Positions 29,301 through 42,248 of a stretch of 64,000 nt of DNA are shown one piece after another (position 1 is the stretch's first letter; each line of letters begins with the position of its first letter). A program made the position numbers and the translations under genes. The notes under the pieces were generated by a model. The model worked only from the letters and a program-made list of their open reading frames with translations, ran no database searches and was not told where the DNA came from. The stretch is from Modicisalibacter muralis (GTDB lineage: Bacteria; Pseudomonadota; Gammaproteobacteria; Pseudomonadales; Halomonadaceae): NCBI RefSeq assembly GCF_900102945.1, contig NZ_FNGI01000008.1, forward strand, positions 1 through 64,000. Reading direction: 5' to 3'.

Positions 29301-29325
29301 TCACCGCTCCCGTCGAGCGGTGAAG
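29301..29325 (-). promoter_or_regulatory. Hairpin in the truB-rpsO spacer
   Basis: A 10-bp stem TTCACCGCTC/GAGCGGTGAA with a 5-nt loop lies 70-95 nt upstream of the rpsO start. It has no T-run, so it is not a standard terminator. It could be an S15 autoregulatory fold or an RNase processing site; no pseudoknot was worked out. Confidence 0.35.
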
Positions 29326-29338
29326 GTCGCACGCCACA

Positions 29339-30253
29339 CTAGTGAGTGGAGGCGACCAGGCGGCGCGGGGCGATGACCCCCGCCGCAATGACCGTGACCA
29401 GGCCCAGAAAGACCCCGTCACGATACAGTCGGGCCGGGCTGTCCTCGGACAGCCCGGCGGTATCCGTTAGTGCCTGCTGGCCCTGCAACAGCCGACCGGC
29501 GCTCATATCGTCGACTTCGAAACACGGCAGATGTGCGACCAGCACGTCCGCCGGCAGCAGCGCCGCCTCGCGTTCGGCCTGACCGCCACGCGCTTCGAGC
29601 GCTTCCAGGGTCAGCATGGCGTCGTCCGCGAAGGGCCCGGTTCTGAGCCGCCGCAACGCGGTGATATGCGCACCGCACTCGAGCGCCTGGCCAATGTCCT
29701 CGGCCAGGGTACGAATATAGGTCCCCTTGCTGCAGGTAACCTCGAGTTCGAAACCCGCCTCGTCGCGCCCGAGAAGCCGCGTATCATAAACCGTCACGCG
29801 GCGTGGCGCACGCTCAATCGTCTTGCCCTCACGGGCCAATTGATAGAGCGGTCGTCCTCGATGCTTCAAGGCCGAGTACATCGGCGGTACCTGCTCGATG
29901 TCACCGCGAAAGCGTGCTAGCACGCTTTCGATCTCGTCGTCATCGAAGGACTTCACCGCGCGGCGCTCGATCACCTCGCCCTCGGCATCGCCGGTCGCGG
30001 TGATCTCGCCCAACCGCACACGCGTGCGGTAGACCTTATCGGCCTCGAGAAGGTGCGACGAAAACTTGGTCGCCTCTCCCAGACACACCGGCAACAGGCC
30101 GGTAGCCATGGGGTCCAGGGTGCCGGTATGTCCGGCCTTCTGCGCCTGCAATAACCGCCTGGCGCGTTGCAGGGCATGATTGCTCGACATGCCTTGCGGC
30201 TTGTCGAGCAGCAATACCCCATCGACCGGCAGACCGCGACGCCGTCGCGCCAT
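29339..30253 (-). CDS. truB: tRNA pseudouridine(55) synthase
   Basis: Makes pseudouridine 55 in the T-loop of tRNAs. The 304-residue protein has the catalytic Asp47 in GHTGTLDPMATGLLP, YRTRVRLGEITATGDAEGE, and the C-terminal PUA-like part. The start overlaps the rbfA stop by one base, so the two are coupled in the nusA-infB operon. Confidence 0.97.
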   Translation of the reverse strand: MARRRRGLPVDGVLLLDKPQGMSSNHALQRARRLLQAQKAGHTGTLDPMATGLLPVCLGEATKFSSHLLEADKVYRTRVRLGEITATGDAEGEVIERRAVKSFDDDEIESVLARFRGDIEQVPPMYSALKHRGRPLYQLAREGKTIERAPRRVTVYDTRLLGRDEAGFELEVTCSKGTYIRTLAEDIGQALECGAHITALRRLRTGPFADDAMLTLEALEARGGQAEREAALLPADVLVAHLPCFEVDDMSAGRLLQGQQALTDTAGLSEDSPARLYRDGVFLGLVTVIAAGVIAPRRLVASTH

Positions 30254-30657
30254 TAACGTTCATCTCCGGACGATGTACTCTCATCGCCTTCGTTGCGTTC
30301 GCGGTCGGCTTCGACGGCCTGATCGATCAGCGACGACAGCTTGTGCCCACGCGATACGCTCTCGTCGTAGTGAAAGCGCAGCTCCGGCACATGACGCAGT
30401 TTGATCCGCCGTGCGATCTGGCTACGCAGGAAACCGGAGGCGCGCTTGAGCACCGCCAGATTCTCCTTGATACGCGCCGGGTCGTCGTCACCCAACAGCG
30501 TGATATACGCATCGGCATAACCCAGGTCGCGACTGACATTCACGCCGCTGACGGTCACCATGCCCAGGCGCGGATCCTTGACCTCGCGCTGGATGAGCAC
30601 CGCCAACTCCTGCTGGAGCTGGTCGGCGACCCGGTCGGTACGCTTGAACTCGCGCAT
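30253..30657 (-). CDS. rbfA: 30S ribosome-binding factor A
   Basis: Cold-shock maturation factor for 16S rRNA 5' end processing. The 134-residue KH-fold protein has RVADQLQQELAVLIQREVKDPRLGMVTV and RSQIARRIKLRHVPELRFHYDES. An acidic/polar tail (EGDESTSSGDE) follows. It lies 21 bp downstream of infB. Confidence 0.97.
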   Translation of the reverse strand: MREFKRTDRVADQLQQELAVLIQREVKDPRLGMVTVSGVNVSRDLGYADAYITLLGDDDPARIKENLAVLKRASGFLRSQIARRIKLRHVPELRFHYDESVSRGHKLSSLIDQAVEADRERNEGDESTSSGDER

Positions 30658-30678
30658 CCGTGACTCTCCTTCGATGCC

Positions 30679-33213
30679 TTACAGGCTGCGCTCGACCTTG
30701 ATCTGGTCGAAGACCTCGATCTTGTCGCCGACCTGGACATCGTTGTAGTTCTTGACGCCGATACCGCACTCCATGCCGTTACGCACTTCGTTGACGTCAT
30801 CCTTGAAGCGGCGCAGCGATTCGAGCTCGCCCTCGTAGATGACCACGTTGTCACGCAGTACACGGATCCGCTTGTTACGATGCACGTTGCCCTCGACGAC
30901 CATACAGCCGGCCACCGCGCCGATCTTCGGCGCCTTGAAGACATCGCGCACTTCGGCGATACCGACGATCTGTTCCTTCCATTCCGGCGCCAGCATGCCG
31001 CTCATGGCCTGCTTGACCTCGTCGATCAGCTGGTAGATGACGCTGTAGTAGCGCAGATCCAGCCCTTCACGCTCGACGATCTCGCGCGCGGCGACATCGG
31101 CGCGGACGTTGAAACCGACCACGATGGCATCCGACGCCAGCGCCAGGTTGGCATCGGTGCCGGTGATACCACCGACCCCGGAAGACACCACGGCAACTTC
31201 GACCTCGCCGGTGGACAATTCTTCGAGCGCGCCGCGAATGGCTTCCAGTGAGCCCTGCACGTCGGCCTTGAGGACGATATTGACCTTGGCCACTTCGTCC
31301 TTGCCCATCTGGCTGAACATGTTCTCGAGCTTGGCTTTCTGCTGGCGCGCCAGACGCACTTCGCGGTACTTGCCCTGGCGGAAATTGGCGATCTCGCGAG
31401 CCTTCTTCTCGTCGGCGAGGACCATGAAGTCCTCGCCGGCCTCGGGAGTACCATCAAGGCCCTGGATTTCCACCGGCATCGAGGGACCGACTTCCTCGAC
31501 CTGCTGGCCGAGTTCGTTGGTCAGCGCCCGCACGCGGCCGTAATGCAGGCCGGCGAGGACGATATCGCCACGCCGCAGCGTGCCGTTCTGAACCAGCACG
31601 GTGGCTACCGGACCACGCCCCTTGTCGAGACGCGACTCGACCACCACGCCCTTGCCCGGGGCATCCGGCACGGCCTTGAGTTCGAGCACTTCGGAGACCA
31701 GCAGCACCGCTTCGAGCAGCGCATCGATGCCTTCGCCGGTCTTGGCCGAGACGTGCACGAACTGGGTGTCGCCACCCCATTCCTCGGAGATCACACCGTG
31801 CTGCGACAGCTCGTTCTTGACCCGATCGGGGTCGGCGCCCTGCTTGTCGATCTTGTTGACCGCGACCACCAGCGGTACCTCGGCGGCCTTGGCGTGCTCG
31901 ACGGCCTCGATGGTCTGCGGCATGACGCCATCGTCGGCCGCGACCACCAGGATGACCACGTCGGTGGCCTGGGCGCCGCGCGCACGCATGGCGGTAAACG
32001 CCGCATGGCCCGGCGTATCGAGGAAGGTCACGCCACCGTGCTCGTCCTCGACGTGATAGGCGCCGATATGCTGGGTGATGCCACCGGCCTCCCCGGTCGC
32101 CACCTTGGTGCGACGGATGAAGTCGAGCAGCGAGGTCTTGCCGTGGTCGACGTGACCCATCACCGTGACGACCGGCGAGCGGGTGATCTCGTCGCCTTCG
32201 TAGGAGATGCCTTCCAGCACCGCGGTCTCCAGCGCATCGTCCTTGACCAGCTTGGGCGTGTGGCCCATTTCCTCGACGACGATCGCCGCAGTGTCCTGGT
32301 CGATGGTCTGGTTGATGGTCACCGCCGCGCCCATGGTGAACATGGCCTTGATGACCTCATTGGCCTTGATCGCCATCTTGTCGGCCAGATCGGCGATGCT
32401 GATCGACTCGGGGATCGCCACTTCGCGCACGATCGGCTGCGTCGGCTTCTGGAAGGCGTGCTGACCGCCGCTCTCGCGTCCACCACGACGGGTGCCGCGA
32501 CGCTCGGCGCGCTTGACCTTCTTGCCACCACGGCGCCGCTCGCTGCGCTCTTCGCGATCCTCGTTGCGGCTCGGCTCGTGACGTCCCTTCTTGGCCGCCG
32601 CCTTCTTGGGCGCGCGGCGGCTGTCGCTACGCGGCTCCTTGGGCGGCGCATTGACCTCGGGCTCGGCCGGAGCGTCGTCGCTGCTCACCTGTGGCTCGGT
32701 CGGAATATCGACTGCCGGCTGGGGCTGCTTGGCCCCGGCCGGTGCCGGCTCCGTGGCATCCGCCTTGGCGGTTTCCTGTTTAGCCGCTTCGGCGGCCTCA
32801 GCCGCCTTGGCGTCGCTCTCTGCCTGGGCACGTGCCTGAGTGGCATTGGCCATGTCGCCGACCAACTGACGTGGTCCCTGATCGGCCGCTTCCGGCTGCA
32901 CCTCGGGGGCTTCGTCTTCGGCACGCTTGACGTAGGTACGCTTCTTGCGCACCGAGACCTCGATGGTCTTGCCACGCCCATCGCCGGAACGAATCCGGCT
33001 CTTGGTCTGGCGCGTCAGGGTGACCCGATTCTTGGGCCCGCGTCCGCCGCCATGGCTTTTGGTGAGGTGATCGAGCAGACGCTGCTTGTCCTCCTCGGAA
33101 ACCGCATCGGCTTCGGCCTTGTGCGGAAGACCCGCGTCTTTCATCTGTTCCAGTAGACGAGACGTATCACGCCCTACCTTGACTGCGAAATCTTTAACCG
33201 TCATTTCTGACAT
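30679..33213 (-). CDS. infB: Translation initiation factor IF-2
   Basis: GTPase that places fMet-tRNA in the ribosomal P site; the initiator tRNA gene is nearby in the same operon. The 844-residue protein has the IF2_N module ([20 protein letters not shown]), a long charged Ala/Lys/Glu linker (about 90-250), a second IF2_N-like motif, the G domain ([25 protein letters not shown]), and C1/C2 domains. Internal starts that make shorter isoforms in E. coli were not examined. Confidence 0.97.
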   Translation of the reverse strand: MSEMTVKDFAVKVGRDTSRLLEQMKDAGLPHKAEADAVSEEDKQRLLDHLTKSHGGGRGPKNRVTLTRQTKSRIRSGDGRGKTIEVSVRKKRTYVKRAEDEAPEVQPEAADQGPRQLVGDMANATQARAQAESDAKAAEAAEAAKQETAKADATEPAPAGAKQPQPAVDIPTEPQVSSDDAPAEPEVNAPPKEPRSDSRRAPKKAAAKKGRHEPSRNEDREERSERRRGGKKVKRAERRGTRRGGRESGGQHAFQKPTQPIVREVAIPESISIADLADKMAIKANEVIKAMFTMGAAVTINQTIDQDTAAIVVEEMGHTPKLVKDDALETAVLEGISYEGDEITRSPVVTVMGHVDHGKTSLLDFIRRTKVATGEAGGITQHIGAYHVEDEHGGVTFLDTPGHAAFTAMRARGAQATDVVILVVAADDGVMPQTIEAVEHAKAAEVPLVVAVNKIDKQGADPDRVKNELSQHGVISEEWGGDTQFVHVSAKTGEGIDALLEAVLLVSEVLELKAVPDAPGKGVVVESRLDKGRGPVATVLVQNGTLRRGDIVLAGLHYGRVRALTNELGQQVEEVGPSMPVEIQGLDGTPEAGEDFMVLADEKKAREIANFRQGKYREVRLARQQKAKLENMFSQMGKDEVAKVNIVLKADVQGSLEAIRGALEELSTGEVEVAVVSSGVGGITGTDANLALASDAIVVGFNVRADVAAREIVEREGLDLRYYSVIYQLIDEVKQAMSGMLAPEWKEQIVGIAEVRDVFKAPKIGAVAGCMVVEGNVHRNKRIRVLRDNVVIYEGELESLRRFKDDVNEVRNGMECGIGVKNYNDVQVGDKIEVFDQIKVERSL

Positions 33214-33240
33214 TATGACCCTCCTGAGCCCGTGACCTAG

Positions 33241-34734
33241 TTACTCTTCGCTCGCGAACCAGGGCGCACGGGCGGTCATGATCAGTGCCGCGGCGCGCTC
33301 TTCGTTGACGTCCTCGATGTCCCTGAGATCATCGATGGCCTGCTCGGCAAGATCTTCCATGGTGACGATGCCACGACTGGCCAGGATAAAGGCCAGGTGA
33401 CGGTCCATGCCGTCCATTTCGAGGAGATCGTCGGCGGGTTGAGCGCCGTCCAGCTCCTCCTCGGAGGCGATTGCCAAATTCAAAAGCTCGTCCTTGGCGC
33501 GTGCGCGCAACTCTTCTACCAGGTCTTCGTCGAATTCTTCGATTTCCAGCATTTCCTCGAGCGGCACATAGGCCAACTCCTCGAGTGAGGTGAAGCCCTC
33601 ATCGACCAGTATTCTGGCCACTTCCTCGTCGATTTCGAGGTGGTTGATGAAGTGCTCTACCAGGCTGTCGATCTCTTGATCGCGCTTGCCCTCGGCTTCG
33701 TCCTCGGTCATCACGTTGAGCGCCCAGCCGGTCAATTCACTGGCGAGTCGCACGTTCTGGCCGCTGCGGCCGATGGCCTGGGCGAGATTGTCCTCGGCGA
33801 CGGCGACATCCATGGAATGGGCATCTTCGTCGACGAGAATGGAAGCGACATCGGCCGGCGCCATGGCGTTGATCACCAATTGCGCGGGGTTGTCGTCCCA
33901 CAAAATGATGTCCACGCGCTCGTTACCCAGCTCGTTGGACACCGCTTGCACACGCGACCCGCGCATGCCGACGCAGGCGCCGACGGGGTCGATGCGCTTG
34001 TCATTGGTCTTGACCGCGATCTTGGCCCGCGAACCCGGGTCGCGGGCCGCGCCCTTGATCTCGATCAGCTGTTCGGCGATTTCAGGCACTTCGATCTTGA
34101 ACAGCTCGATGATCAGCTCGGGACGCGTACGGGTCAGGATCAGTTGCGAACCCCGCGCCTCGGGGTCGACCTTCCACAACAGCGCCCGCACGCGCTCGTT
34201 CATGCGATAGCGCTCGCCGGGAATCATGTCGCCACGCGGCAGGAAGCCCTCGGCATTGTCGCCGAGATCGATGATCAGACCCTCGCGTGTCGTTTTCTTG
34301 ACGATACCCGCGACCAGTTCGCCCTCGCGCTCGGCGTATTGGCGCACGATCTCGGCGCGCTCGGCCTCGCGCACCTTCTGCACGATGACCTGCTTGGCGG
34401 TCTGCGCAGCGATGCGCCCGAAGGCGGCGTTCTCGATATGTTCCTCGACCACGTCGCCCAATGTCAGCGGTGGATCGCGCTGCTCGGCGAACGACTGCTT
34501 GATCTCGGCATCGGGGTTTTCGAACTCATCGTCTTCGACCACCACCCAGCGGCGAAACGTTTCGTAGTCGCCAGTGGCGCGATCGATCTTGACCTGTACA
34601 CTCGCTTCCTGACCCTCGAAGCGCTTGCGCGACGCACTGGCCAGCGCCGCCTCGACGGCACCGAAAATCACATCACGGGGCACGCCCTTTTCGTTCGAGA
34701 TCGCGTCAACGACCATCAGAATCTCTTTGCTCAT
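33241..34734 (-). CDS. nusA: Transcription termination/antitermination protein NusA
   Basis: RNA polymerase-binding elongation factor working in pausing, termination and rrn antitermination (see the boxA site at 246). The 497-residue protein has the N-terminal polymerase-binding domain, S1 ([29 protein letters not shown]), KH1/KH2 ([30 protein letters not shown]) and two C-terminal acidic repeats. Length fits E. coli NusA. Confidence 0.97.
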   Translation of the reverse strand: MSKEILMVVDAISNEKGVPRDVIFGAVEAALASASRKRFEGQEASVQVKIDRATGDYETFRRWVVVEDDEFENPDAEIKQSFAEQRDPPLTLGDVVEEHIENAAFGRIAAQTAKQVIVQKVREAERAEIVRQYAEREGELVAGIVKKTTREGLIIDLGDNAEGFLPRGDMIPGERYRMNERVRALLWKVDPEARGSQLILTRTRPELIIELFKIEVPEIAEQLIEIKGAARDPGSRAKIAVKTNDKRIDPVGACVGMRGSRVQAVSNELGNERVDIILWDDNPAQLVINAMAPADVASILVDEDAHSMDVAVAEDNLAQAIGRSGQNVRLASELTGWALNVMTEDEAEGKRDQEIDSLVEHFINHLEIDEEVARILVDEGFTSLEELAYVPLEEMLEIEEFDEDLVEELRARAKDELLNLAIASEEELDGAQPADDLLEMDGMDRHLAFILASRGIVTMEDLAEQAIDDLRDIEDVNEERAAALIMTARAPWFASEE

Positions 34735-34761
34735 GCCTTAGCCTCGCCAGAAAACCAGTTC

Positions 34762-35223
34762 TTATGCATCGAACTGCGGGACCACCCGCGCCTGATCGAT
34801 GCCGTCGATGGGAAAGCAATATTCCTCGCCGTCGAGATGCAGCAACACCTCGTCGCCCTCGATGCCGGCCAGCAAGCCCTTGAACTTGCGTCGACCATTG
34901 AAGGGCGCGCTCAGACGCAGCGCCACGTTATTGCCCTTGTAGCGCTCGAACTGATCGAGGGTGAATAGCGGCCGGTCCATGCCCGGAGAGGAAACCTCGA
35001 GCTGGTACTGGCCAGGGATCGGATCCTCGACATCGAGAACTCCGCTGATCTGTCGGCTGACATCAGCACAATGTTCGACCGTAATGCCATCGGGGCTATC
35101 GATATACACCACCACTCGGGAGTGCTTGCCCTGGGCCATCCGTTCGATGCCCCACAGCTCGAAGCCCATGGCCGTTACCACCGGCTCGATAAGCGCGTTC
35201 AGCACAGCGTCCTTGGTTGCCAC
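34762..35223 (-). CDS. rimP: Ribosome maturation factor RimP
   Basis: Assists 30S assembly. The 153-residue protein has LIEPVVTAMGFELWGIE, the VYIDSPDGITVEHCADVSRQ region and the signature YQLEVSSPGMDRPLFT, followed by an SH3-like C-terminal domain. It is the first protein gene after tRNA-fMet in the metY-rimP-nusA-infB arrangement. Confidence 0.97.
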   Translation of the reverse strand: MATKDAVLNALIEPVVTAMGFELWGIERMAQGKHSRVVVYIDSPDGITVEHCADVSRQISGVLDVEDPIPGQYQLEVSSPGMDRPLFTLDQFERYKGNNVALRLSAPFNGRRKFKGLLAGIEGDEVLLHLDGEEYCFPIDGIDQARVVPQFDA

Positions 35224-35351
35224 AGACGAAGGCTCCTACAGCAGTTGCATCAGGCACCTGACCGGGAGTAAAGAGAAAAGCTAGGTGCTGATGGGCGTTA
35301 GCGTCGGCAGCATACGTATCAAAACGCAGGTTGCTAACATCGGCTACTAAC

Positions 35352-35380
35352 AAAAAGCCCCTTCGATGGAAGGGGCCTTT
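35352..35380 (-). terminator. Terminator between tRNA-fMet and rimP
   Basis: An 8-bp stem GCCCCTTC/GAAGGGGC with loop GATG (35357-35376), extendable by A-T pairs, is followed on the minus strand by CTTTTTGTTAG. It would partly uncouple tRNA transcription from the nusA operon. Confidence 0.8.
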
Positions 35381-35391
35381 CACAAGAAACT

Positions 35392-35468
<77 letters not shown>

Positions 35469-35567
35469 TCATAGCTTGGCGATGATAACACCCGCTTTCC
35501 CTCGATCAAGGAACAGCGCACCGCCACGATCTTGCTTCTGAATCACACCCCACGGGCTTTATTCAGA

Positions 35568-35654
35568 TGGTGCCGAAGGGGGGACTTGAACCCCCACGAC
35601 CATAAGGCCACTACCCCCTCAAGATAGCGTGTCTACCAATTCCACCACTTCGGC
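35568..35654 (-). tRNA. tRNA-Leu (anticodon GAG)
   Basis: An 87-nt class II tRNA with a long variable arm and encoded CCA. On the minus strand it begins GCCGAAGTGGTGGAATTGG, has anticodon stem-loop CTATC-TTGAGGG-GGTAG, and ends GTTCAAGTCCCCCCTTCGGC before ACCA. It lies between secG and tRNA-fMet, the conserved secG-leuU-metY order. Confidence 0.95.
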
Positions 35655-35799
35655 ATCAGGGGGCGAGCATGCCAGTCAGTCGTTTTCGTACTGTCTGTCC
35701 TGCCCGTAACCGGATAGACGACCTACTCTCACCCGGTTTAAATCGCATCTTCCAAACTCGTACTGCTTTTCAAACCCATACCACTGCCAAGGGTGGAGA

Positions 35800-36162
35800 T
35801 CACTCTCCGCTATCCTCTAGCACTGGCGCAGCATTATCCATGCTACCCGCGCCTTCGTCAAGCGTCGGCACCGATTGCTGCTGCTCTATCACCTGCGCAT
35901 CGGGAATGCCCACATCCGGCACATCGCCGGCTTGAGAGGAGGCAAAATAAGCCAGCGCCAACGAGGTGGCGAAGAAGGCCGCCGCCAGCACGGCCGTCAA
36001 CTTGGCCAGGAAGCCGCCGCTTCCCTGCGAGCCGAACACGGTCTGCGAGGAACCGCCCCCGAAGGCCGCGCCGGCTTCGGCGCCTTTACCCTGCTGCAAC
36101 AGGATGAGAACCACCAGGGCGATGGCGATCGCCACATGGATCATGAGAATGGCAACTTGCAT
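35800..36162 (-). CDS. secG: Preprotein translocase subunit SecG
   Basis: Small inner-membrane subunit of SecYEG. The 120-residue protein has two membrane segments (about 3-23 and 52-73) around the conserved LLQQGKGAEAGAAFGGGSSQTVFGSQGSG, and an acidic C-terminal tail. It starts 4 bp after the tpiA stop. Confidence 0.95.
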   Translation of the reverse strand: MQVAILMIHVAIAIALVVLILLQQGKGAEAGAAFGGGSSQTVFGSQGSGGFLAKLTAVLAAAFFATSLALAYFASSQAGDVPDVGIPDAQVIEQQQSVPTLDEGAGSMDNAAPVLEDSGE

Positions 36163-36166
36163 GGTA

Positions 36167-36916
36167 TCAACCTGCTGACTGACAAATGGCTAAAAAATCG
36201 TCGACCTTGAGCGAAGCACCGCCCACCAGGCCGCCGTCGATATCCGGCTGGGCAAGCAGCTCGGCGGCGTTATCGGCCTTCATGCTGCCGCCATACAACA
36301 AGCGCAGCCTCGCCGCCAGATCGACGTCGTAATCGCCGAGCCGGGTACGAATCGCCGCGTGCATGGCCTGAGCCTGCGCCGGTGTGGCAGTACGCCCGGT
36401 ACCGATCGCCCAAACTGGTTCATAGGCAATCACGACACACCCACGAGCATCGTAATCGAGGCTATCGAATACCGCCTCGAGCTGGCTCAGCACGACCGCC
36501 TCGCTGTGCCCGGATTCACGCTCGGCAAGCGTCTCGCCGAGGCACAGGACCGGGGTCAACCCGGCGCCGTGTGCCGCACGTACACGGGCCAGCACGGCGA
36601 CATCGTCCTCATGATACAGCGAGCGCCGCTCACTGTGCCCGACCAGTACGTAGCGTACGCCGAACTCGGCCAGCATTGCGCCGCTCACCTCGCCGGTGTG
36701 GGCACCCGAGGGCTCGGGATTGAGTGTCTGCGCGCCCAGCATTACCGGCGTCGCGCCCAAGGCGTCCTGCGCGGCGGCCAGATAGGGTGCGGGAGGCATC
36801 AACGCCACTTCCACCGATGGCGCCAATCCCGTCTCGGCGAAGGCCTGACCGAAACGCTCGATCAGCGCCAGCGTCCCGTTCATCTTCCAGTTGCCGGCGA
36901 TCAGCGGCATGCGCAT
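36167..36916 (-). CDS. tpiA: Triosephosphate isomerase
   Basis: Interconverts dihydroxyacetone phosphate and glyceraldehyde-3-phosphate. The 249-residue TIM barrel has AGNWKMNG (Lys), VGHSERR (His), the catalytic-Glu loop AYEPVWAIGTG and LYGGSMKADNA. It sits between glmM and secG, as in many gammaproteobacteria. Confidence 0.97.
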   Translation of the reverse strand: MRMPLIAGNWKMNGTLALIERFGQAFAETGLAPSVEVALMPPAPYLAAAQDALGATPVMLGAQTLNPEPSGAHTGEVSGAMLAEFGVRYVLVGHSERRSLYHEDDVAVLARVRAAHGAGLTPVLCLGETLAERESGHSEAVVLSQLEAVFDSLDYDARGCVVIAYEPVWAIGTGRTATPAQAQAMHAAIRTRLGDYDVDLAARLRLLYGGSMKADNAAELLAQPDIDGGLVGGASLKVDDFLAICQSAG

Positions 36917-36998
36917 GAACTGTCCCTTTCTCGAAGTGGTGCGAAATGGTATAGGAGCCGCGCGACCAAGACAACCGAGAGACGTCGTCGTATGCCGC

Positions 36999-38348
36999 TC
37001 ACGTCATCAATGTCTCGACGTCCGCGGCGATACGCCTCGCCAACGCAGCGACATCGAAGCGCGGCCGGCCCTCGACCATCACTCGAATCAGCGGCTCGGT
37101 GCCCGACGGCCGCAACAACACGCGACCCTCATCGCCAAGCTCATCCTCGACCGAGGCCACCGACTCGCGCAGCGCCTCGCTTTCAAGTAGCGCCTGCTTG
37201 TCGGTACCCGGCAGCAGGCGCACGTTGATCAGCGCCTGCGGCGCCTTCTCGAAACCCTTGAGCAAGGCCGCGATGGGCTGATTCTCGTTGACCATGATCG
37301 CCAACACCTGCAACGCCGAAACAATGCCATCGCCGGTGCTCTGTACGTGACCACAAACGATATGCCCCGAGGACTCGCCGCCCAATTGCCAGCCGTTGGC
37401 GGCCAGGCGCTCCATCACGTAGCGGTCGCCCACCTTGGCACGCTCGAAGGGCACATCGAGCGCTTCCAACGCAGCGGCCAGGCCGAAGTTGCTCATCAGC
37501 GTACCGACCACGCCGCCGCCCAGTTCACCGCGCCCGTGACGGTCGCGGGCGATCAGATAGAGGATGTCGTCGCCATCGATCTCGCGGCCATCGGCGTCGA
37601 CCAGCACCACGCGGTCGCCATCGCCATCGAAAGCCACGCCCAGGTCGGCGCCGCGCTCGATCACCGCCGCGCGCAGCGAGGCCGGGTAGGTGGAACCGAC
37701 CTGCTGGTTGATATTCAAGCCATCCGGGTCGACCCCGACTAGGCTGACCTGGGCGCCCAACTCGCGAAACACGCTGGGTGCGATATGGTAGGTAGCGCCG
37801 TGAGCGCAGTCGAGCACGATCTTCAGCCCATGCAGGGTCAGGCGATGGGGCACCGTCGATTTGCAGAACTCAATGTAGCGCCCGGCGGCATCGCTGATAC
37901 GTACGGCCTTGCCGAGACGATCGGCACAGACCGTTTCCAGCGGCTTCTCGAGTTCCTCCTCGATACGCGCCTCGATCTCGTCGGGCAGCTTGGTGCCCTG
38001 CGCCGAGAAGAACTTGATGCCGTTGTCCTGAAACGGATTGTGCGAGGCGGAGATGACGATGCCGGCATCGGCGCGGAATGTCCGAGTCAGGTAGGCGATA
38101 CCCGGTGTCGGCATCGGCCCGAGCAAGGAGACGTCCACCCCCGCGGCCGACAAGCCGGCCTCGAGCGCCGACTCGAACATATAACCGGAGATGCGCGTAT
38201 CCTTGCCGATCAATACCTTGGCATTGCCATGCGGTTTATCGAGTACGCGACCCACCGCCCAGCCCAGCTTGAGCATGAAATCGGCGGTGATGGGATATTC
38301 GCCGACAGTGCCACGAATGCCGTCGGTGCCAAAGTAACGTCGAGTCAT
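36999..38348 (-). CDS. glmM: Phosphoglucosamine mutase
   Basis: Converts glucosamine-6-phosphate to glucosamine-1-phosphate for peptidoglycan and LPS. The 449-residue protein has FGTDGIRG, phospho-acceptor Ser102 in [12 protein letters not shown], metal site FDGDGDR, GGESSGH and [12 protein letters not shown]. Its start overlaps the folP stop by 4 nt, showing coupling. Confidence 0.97.
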   Translation of the reverse strand: MTRRYFGTDGIRGTVGEYPITADFMLKLGWAVGRVLDKPHGNAKVLIGKDTRISGYMFESALEAGLSAAGVDVSLLGPMPTPGIAYLTRTFRADAGIVISASHNPFQDNGIKFFSAQGTKLPDEIEARIEEELEKPLETVCADRLGKAVRISDAAGRYIEFCKSTVPHRLTLHGLKIVLDCAHGATYHIAPSVFRELGAQVSLVGVDPDGLNINQQVGSTYPASLRAAVIERGADLGVAFDGDGDRVVLVDADGREIDGDDILYLIARDRHGRGELGGGVVGTLMSNFGLAAALEALDVPFERAKVGDRYVMERLAANGWQLGGESSGHIVCGHVQSTGDGIVSALQVLAIMVNENQPIAALLKGFEKAPQALINVRLLPGTDKQALLESEALRESVASVEDELGDEGRVLLRPSGTEPLIRVMVEGRPRFDVAALARRIAADVETLMT

Positions 38349-39211
38349 GTGTCGGTGCCTTCCTGTAGCACGGCCCAGGTCATGTTTACCGCGTCCACGC
38401 TGGGCCCCACATCGTGAACGCGCAGCAGGCGCGCACCGCGCTCGACGGCCAGCGCCGTCAAGGCCAGGCCGCCCGGAAGGCGCTCTTCCACCGGGCGCTC
38501 GAGCACTTTTCCGATCATGCTCTTGCGCGACATGCCCGCCAATATCGGCAGCCCGAAAGCATTCAGCTCGGCCATGCGATTGAGCAGCCGCAGATTATGC
38601 TCGACCGTCTTGGCGAAGCCGAAACCGGGATCGAGAATCAACCGTTCGCGACGAATGCCGGCGGCTTCACAGCTAGCGATGCGCTGTTCGAGGAATGCCG
38701 CCACCGCCCGCTCCACAGGCTCAGCATAGTGGGGCGCGCGCTGCATGTCGCCCGGCTCGCCGAGCATGTGCATCAGGCATACCGGCAGGCCGCTGCTTGC
38801 CGCCGCCTCCAGCGCGCCGGGGCGACGCAGGGAGCGCACATCGTTGATGATGCCAGCTCCGTGGGCGGCGACCTCGCGAATCACTTCCGGCGAACTGGTA
38901 TCCACCGACACCAGCGCATCCAGCTCACGCACCAGCCGCTCCACCACCGGCACGACGCGATCCAGTTCCTGCTGCACCGGCACCGCCGCCGCCCCCGGTC
39001 GGGTCGACTCACCGCCGACATCGACGATCGCCGCTCCCTCGGCCAGCATGGCTTCGGCATGGCGCAGCGCCTCGTCGACCGCCGCATGTCGGCCGCCATC
39101 GGAGAAGGAATCGGGAGTGACATTGAGAATCCCCATGACACGGGGATAGGAAAGGTCGAGGCGATGCCGACCGCACTGCAGCAGAACAGTGCTTGGCAAG
39201 GGTACTTTCAT
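38345..39211 (-). CDS. folP: Dihydropteroate synthase
   Basis: Joins the FolK product with para-aminobenzoate; the sulfonamide target. The 288-residue TIM barrel has [46 protein letters not shown] and [10 protein letters not shown], and a basic SRKS loop. It overlaps glmM by 4 nt, downstream of ftsH. Confidence 0.97.
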   Translation of the reverse strand: MKVPLPSTVLLQCGRHRLDLSYPRVMGILNVTPDSFSDGGRHAAVDEALRHAEAMLAEGAAIVDVGGESTRPGAAAVPVQQELDRVVPVVERLVRELDALVSVDTSSPEVIREVAAHGAGIINDVRSLRRPGALEAAASSGLPVCLMHMLGEPGDMQRAPHYAEPVERAVAAFLEQRIASCEAAGIRRERLILDPGFGFAKTVEHNLRLLNRMAELNAFGLPILAGMSRKSMIGKVLERPVEERLPGGLALTALAVERGARLLRVHDVGPSVDAVNMTWAVLQEGTDT

Positions 39212-39267
39212 GGCGTGGACCCGTCTGGCAAAAAGGCCACTCTAGTCACGTGTCCGATAAGGCACAA

Positions 39268-39284
39268 GGCGCCCCTTGGGCGCC
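39268..39284 (-). terminator. Weak terminator-like hairpin between ftsH and folP
   Basis: A 7-bp GC stem GGCGCCC/GGGCGCC with loop CTT. On the minus strand it is followed only by TTGTGCCTTATC, a poor T-run, so partial termination or mRNA stabilisation is more likely than full termination. Confidence 0.35.
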
Positions 39285-39306
39285 CTGCAGGCATAGATTA
39301 TTCGTT

Positions 39307-41286
<1,980 letters not shown>

Positions 41287-41385
41287 GTCGTTCAAGGGAA
41301 CACCCTCATTGCATGAATCTGTCTGCCAAGCTTGTCCATGATTGGACACTACACCACATGGGGGTGTTCAACCACGGTTGCAAGC

Positions 41386-42015
41386 TCAGCCCTTGAATCC
41401 TTCCGCCAGCAGATAGACTTCGCGCGAACGTGCGCGGGAAGCTTCCGGCTTGCGAGTCACCACCTTCGCAAAGCTGCCACGCAGCTCCTTGAGATAATCG
41501 TCGAATCCTTCGCCCTGGAAGACCTTGGCCAGGAACTGCCCGCCGGGCGACAACGTCTGGCGCGCCAGCTCCAGAGCCAACTCGACCAGGTACATCGCCT
41601 GAGGCTGATCGATTGCCGCCATACCACTCATGTTGGGCGCCATGTCCGAGATGATCAAATCCACCGGCCGCTCGTCGAGCAGCCGCATGATGTCGGCCAA
41701 CACCTCGTCCTCGGTAAAGTCGCCATGCACGAAATCGACCCCGGCCAATGCATCCATCTCGAGAATGTCCGAGGCGATCACCACGCCTCGCGGACCGACC
41801 TTCTCGGCGGCGATCTGGCTCCAGCCGCCCGGCGCCGCACCCAGGTCGATTACCGTCATGCCGGGCTTGAACAGCCGATCCTTGGCGTCGATCTCGAGCA
41901 GCTTGTAACTGGCGCGCGAGCGATAGCCCTCCTGCCAGGAACGCTGCACATAGCGGTCATCGAAATGTTCCTTGAGCCAGCCGGCACTGCTCTTGCTGGG
42001 CGAGGATCGGGCCAC
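41386..42015 (-). CDS. rlmE: 23S rRNA (uridine-2'-O)-methyltransferase RlmE
   Basis: Methylates U2552 of 23S rRNA on the 50S subunit (FtsJ/RrmJ). The predicted 209-residue protein equals E. coli in length, with the SAM motif [14 protein letters not shown] and the catalytic K-D-K-E set ([27 protein letters not shown]). A GTG start at 42015 is chosen because AGGTGA lies 4 nt upstream and the N-terminus then matches the family. An ATG at 42066 would add 17 residues. ftsH follows on the same strand. Confidence 0.93.
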   Translation of the reverse strand: MARSSPSKSSAGWLKEHFDDRYVQRSWQEGYRSRASYKLLEIDAKDRLFKPGMTVIDLGAAPGGWSQIAAEKVGPRGVVIASDILEMDALAGVDFVHGDFTEDEVLADIMRLLDERPVDLIISDMAPNMSGMAAIDQPQAMYLVELALELARQTLSPGGQFLAKVFQGEGFDDYLKELRGSFAKVVTRKPEASRARSREVYLLAEGFKG

Positions 42016-42148
42016 GCAGTCACCTGAATCGTTGGGGCAGCTCACCGCCGGTCGCTGGAAAGGCATGAAAAGAAGACGACCCGGTACGCTTGAGAATTCC
42101 CAATCTCAGCGCATCGATACAGGCACCGGCCTGTACTCGGCGGCGCTT

Positions 42149-42175
42149 TGCAAAGCACGGCTTTCGCCGTACCAT
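42149..42175 (+). promoter_or_regulatory. Possible yhbY promoter in the rlmE-yhbY spacer
   Basis: TTGCAA and TACCAT are spaced by 16 bp about 75 bp upstream of the yhbY ATG. The -35 lies inside a 12-bp perfect palindrome GCTTTGCAAAGC (42145-42156), which might be a regulatory site. The rest of this 233-bp divergent spacer holds no convincing gene. Confidence 0.35.
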
Positions 42176-42248
42176 GGCGCGCTCAGCCACTGCAATGAGC
42201 GAATCATCGCAGCCAGAACGCATGCCAACCGGGGAAAGCCACGATACC

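Noticed and set aside
31543-33156. 537-codon open frame on the plus strand
   Set aside because: Antisense shadow of infB, low-complexity Leu/Gly/Arg composition and no domain.
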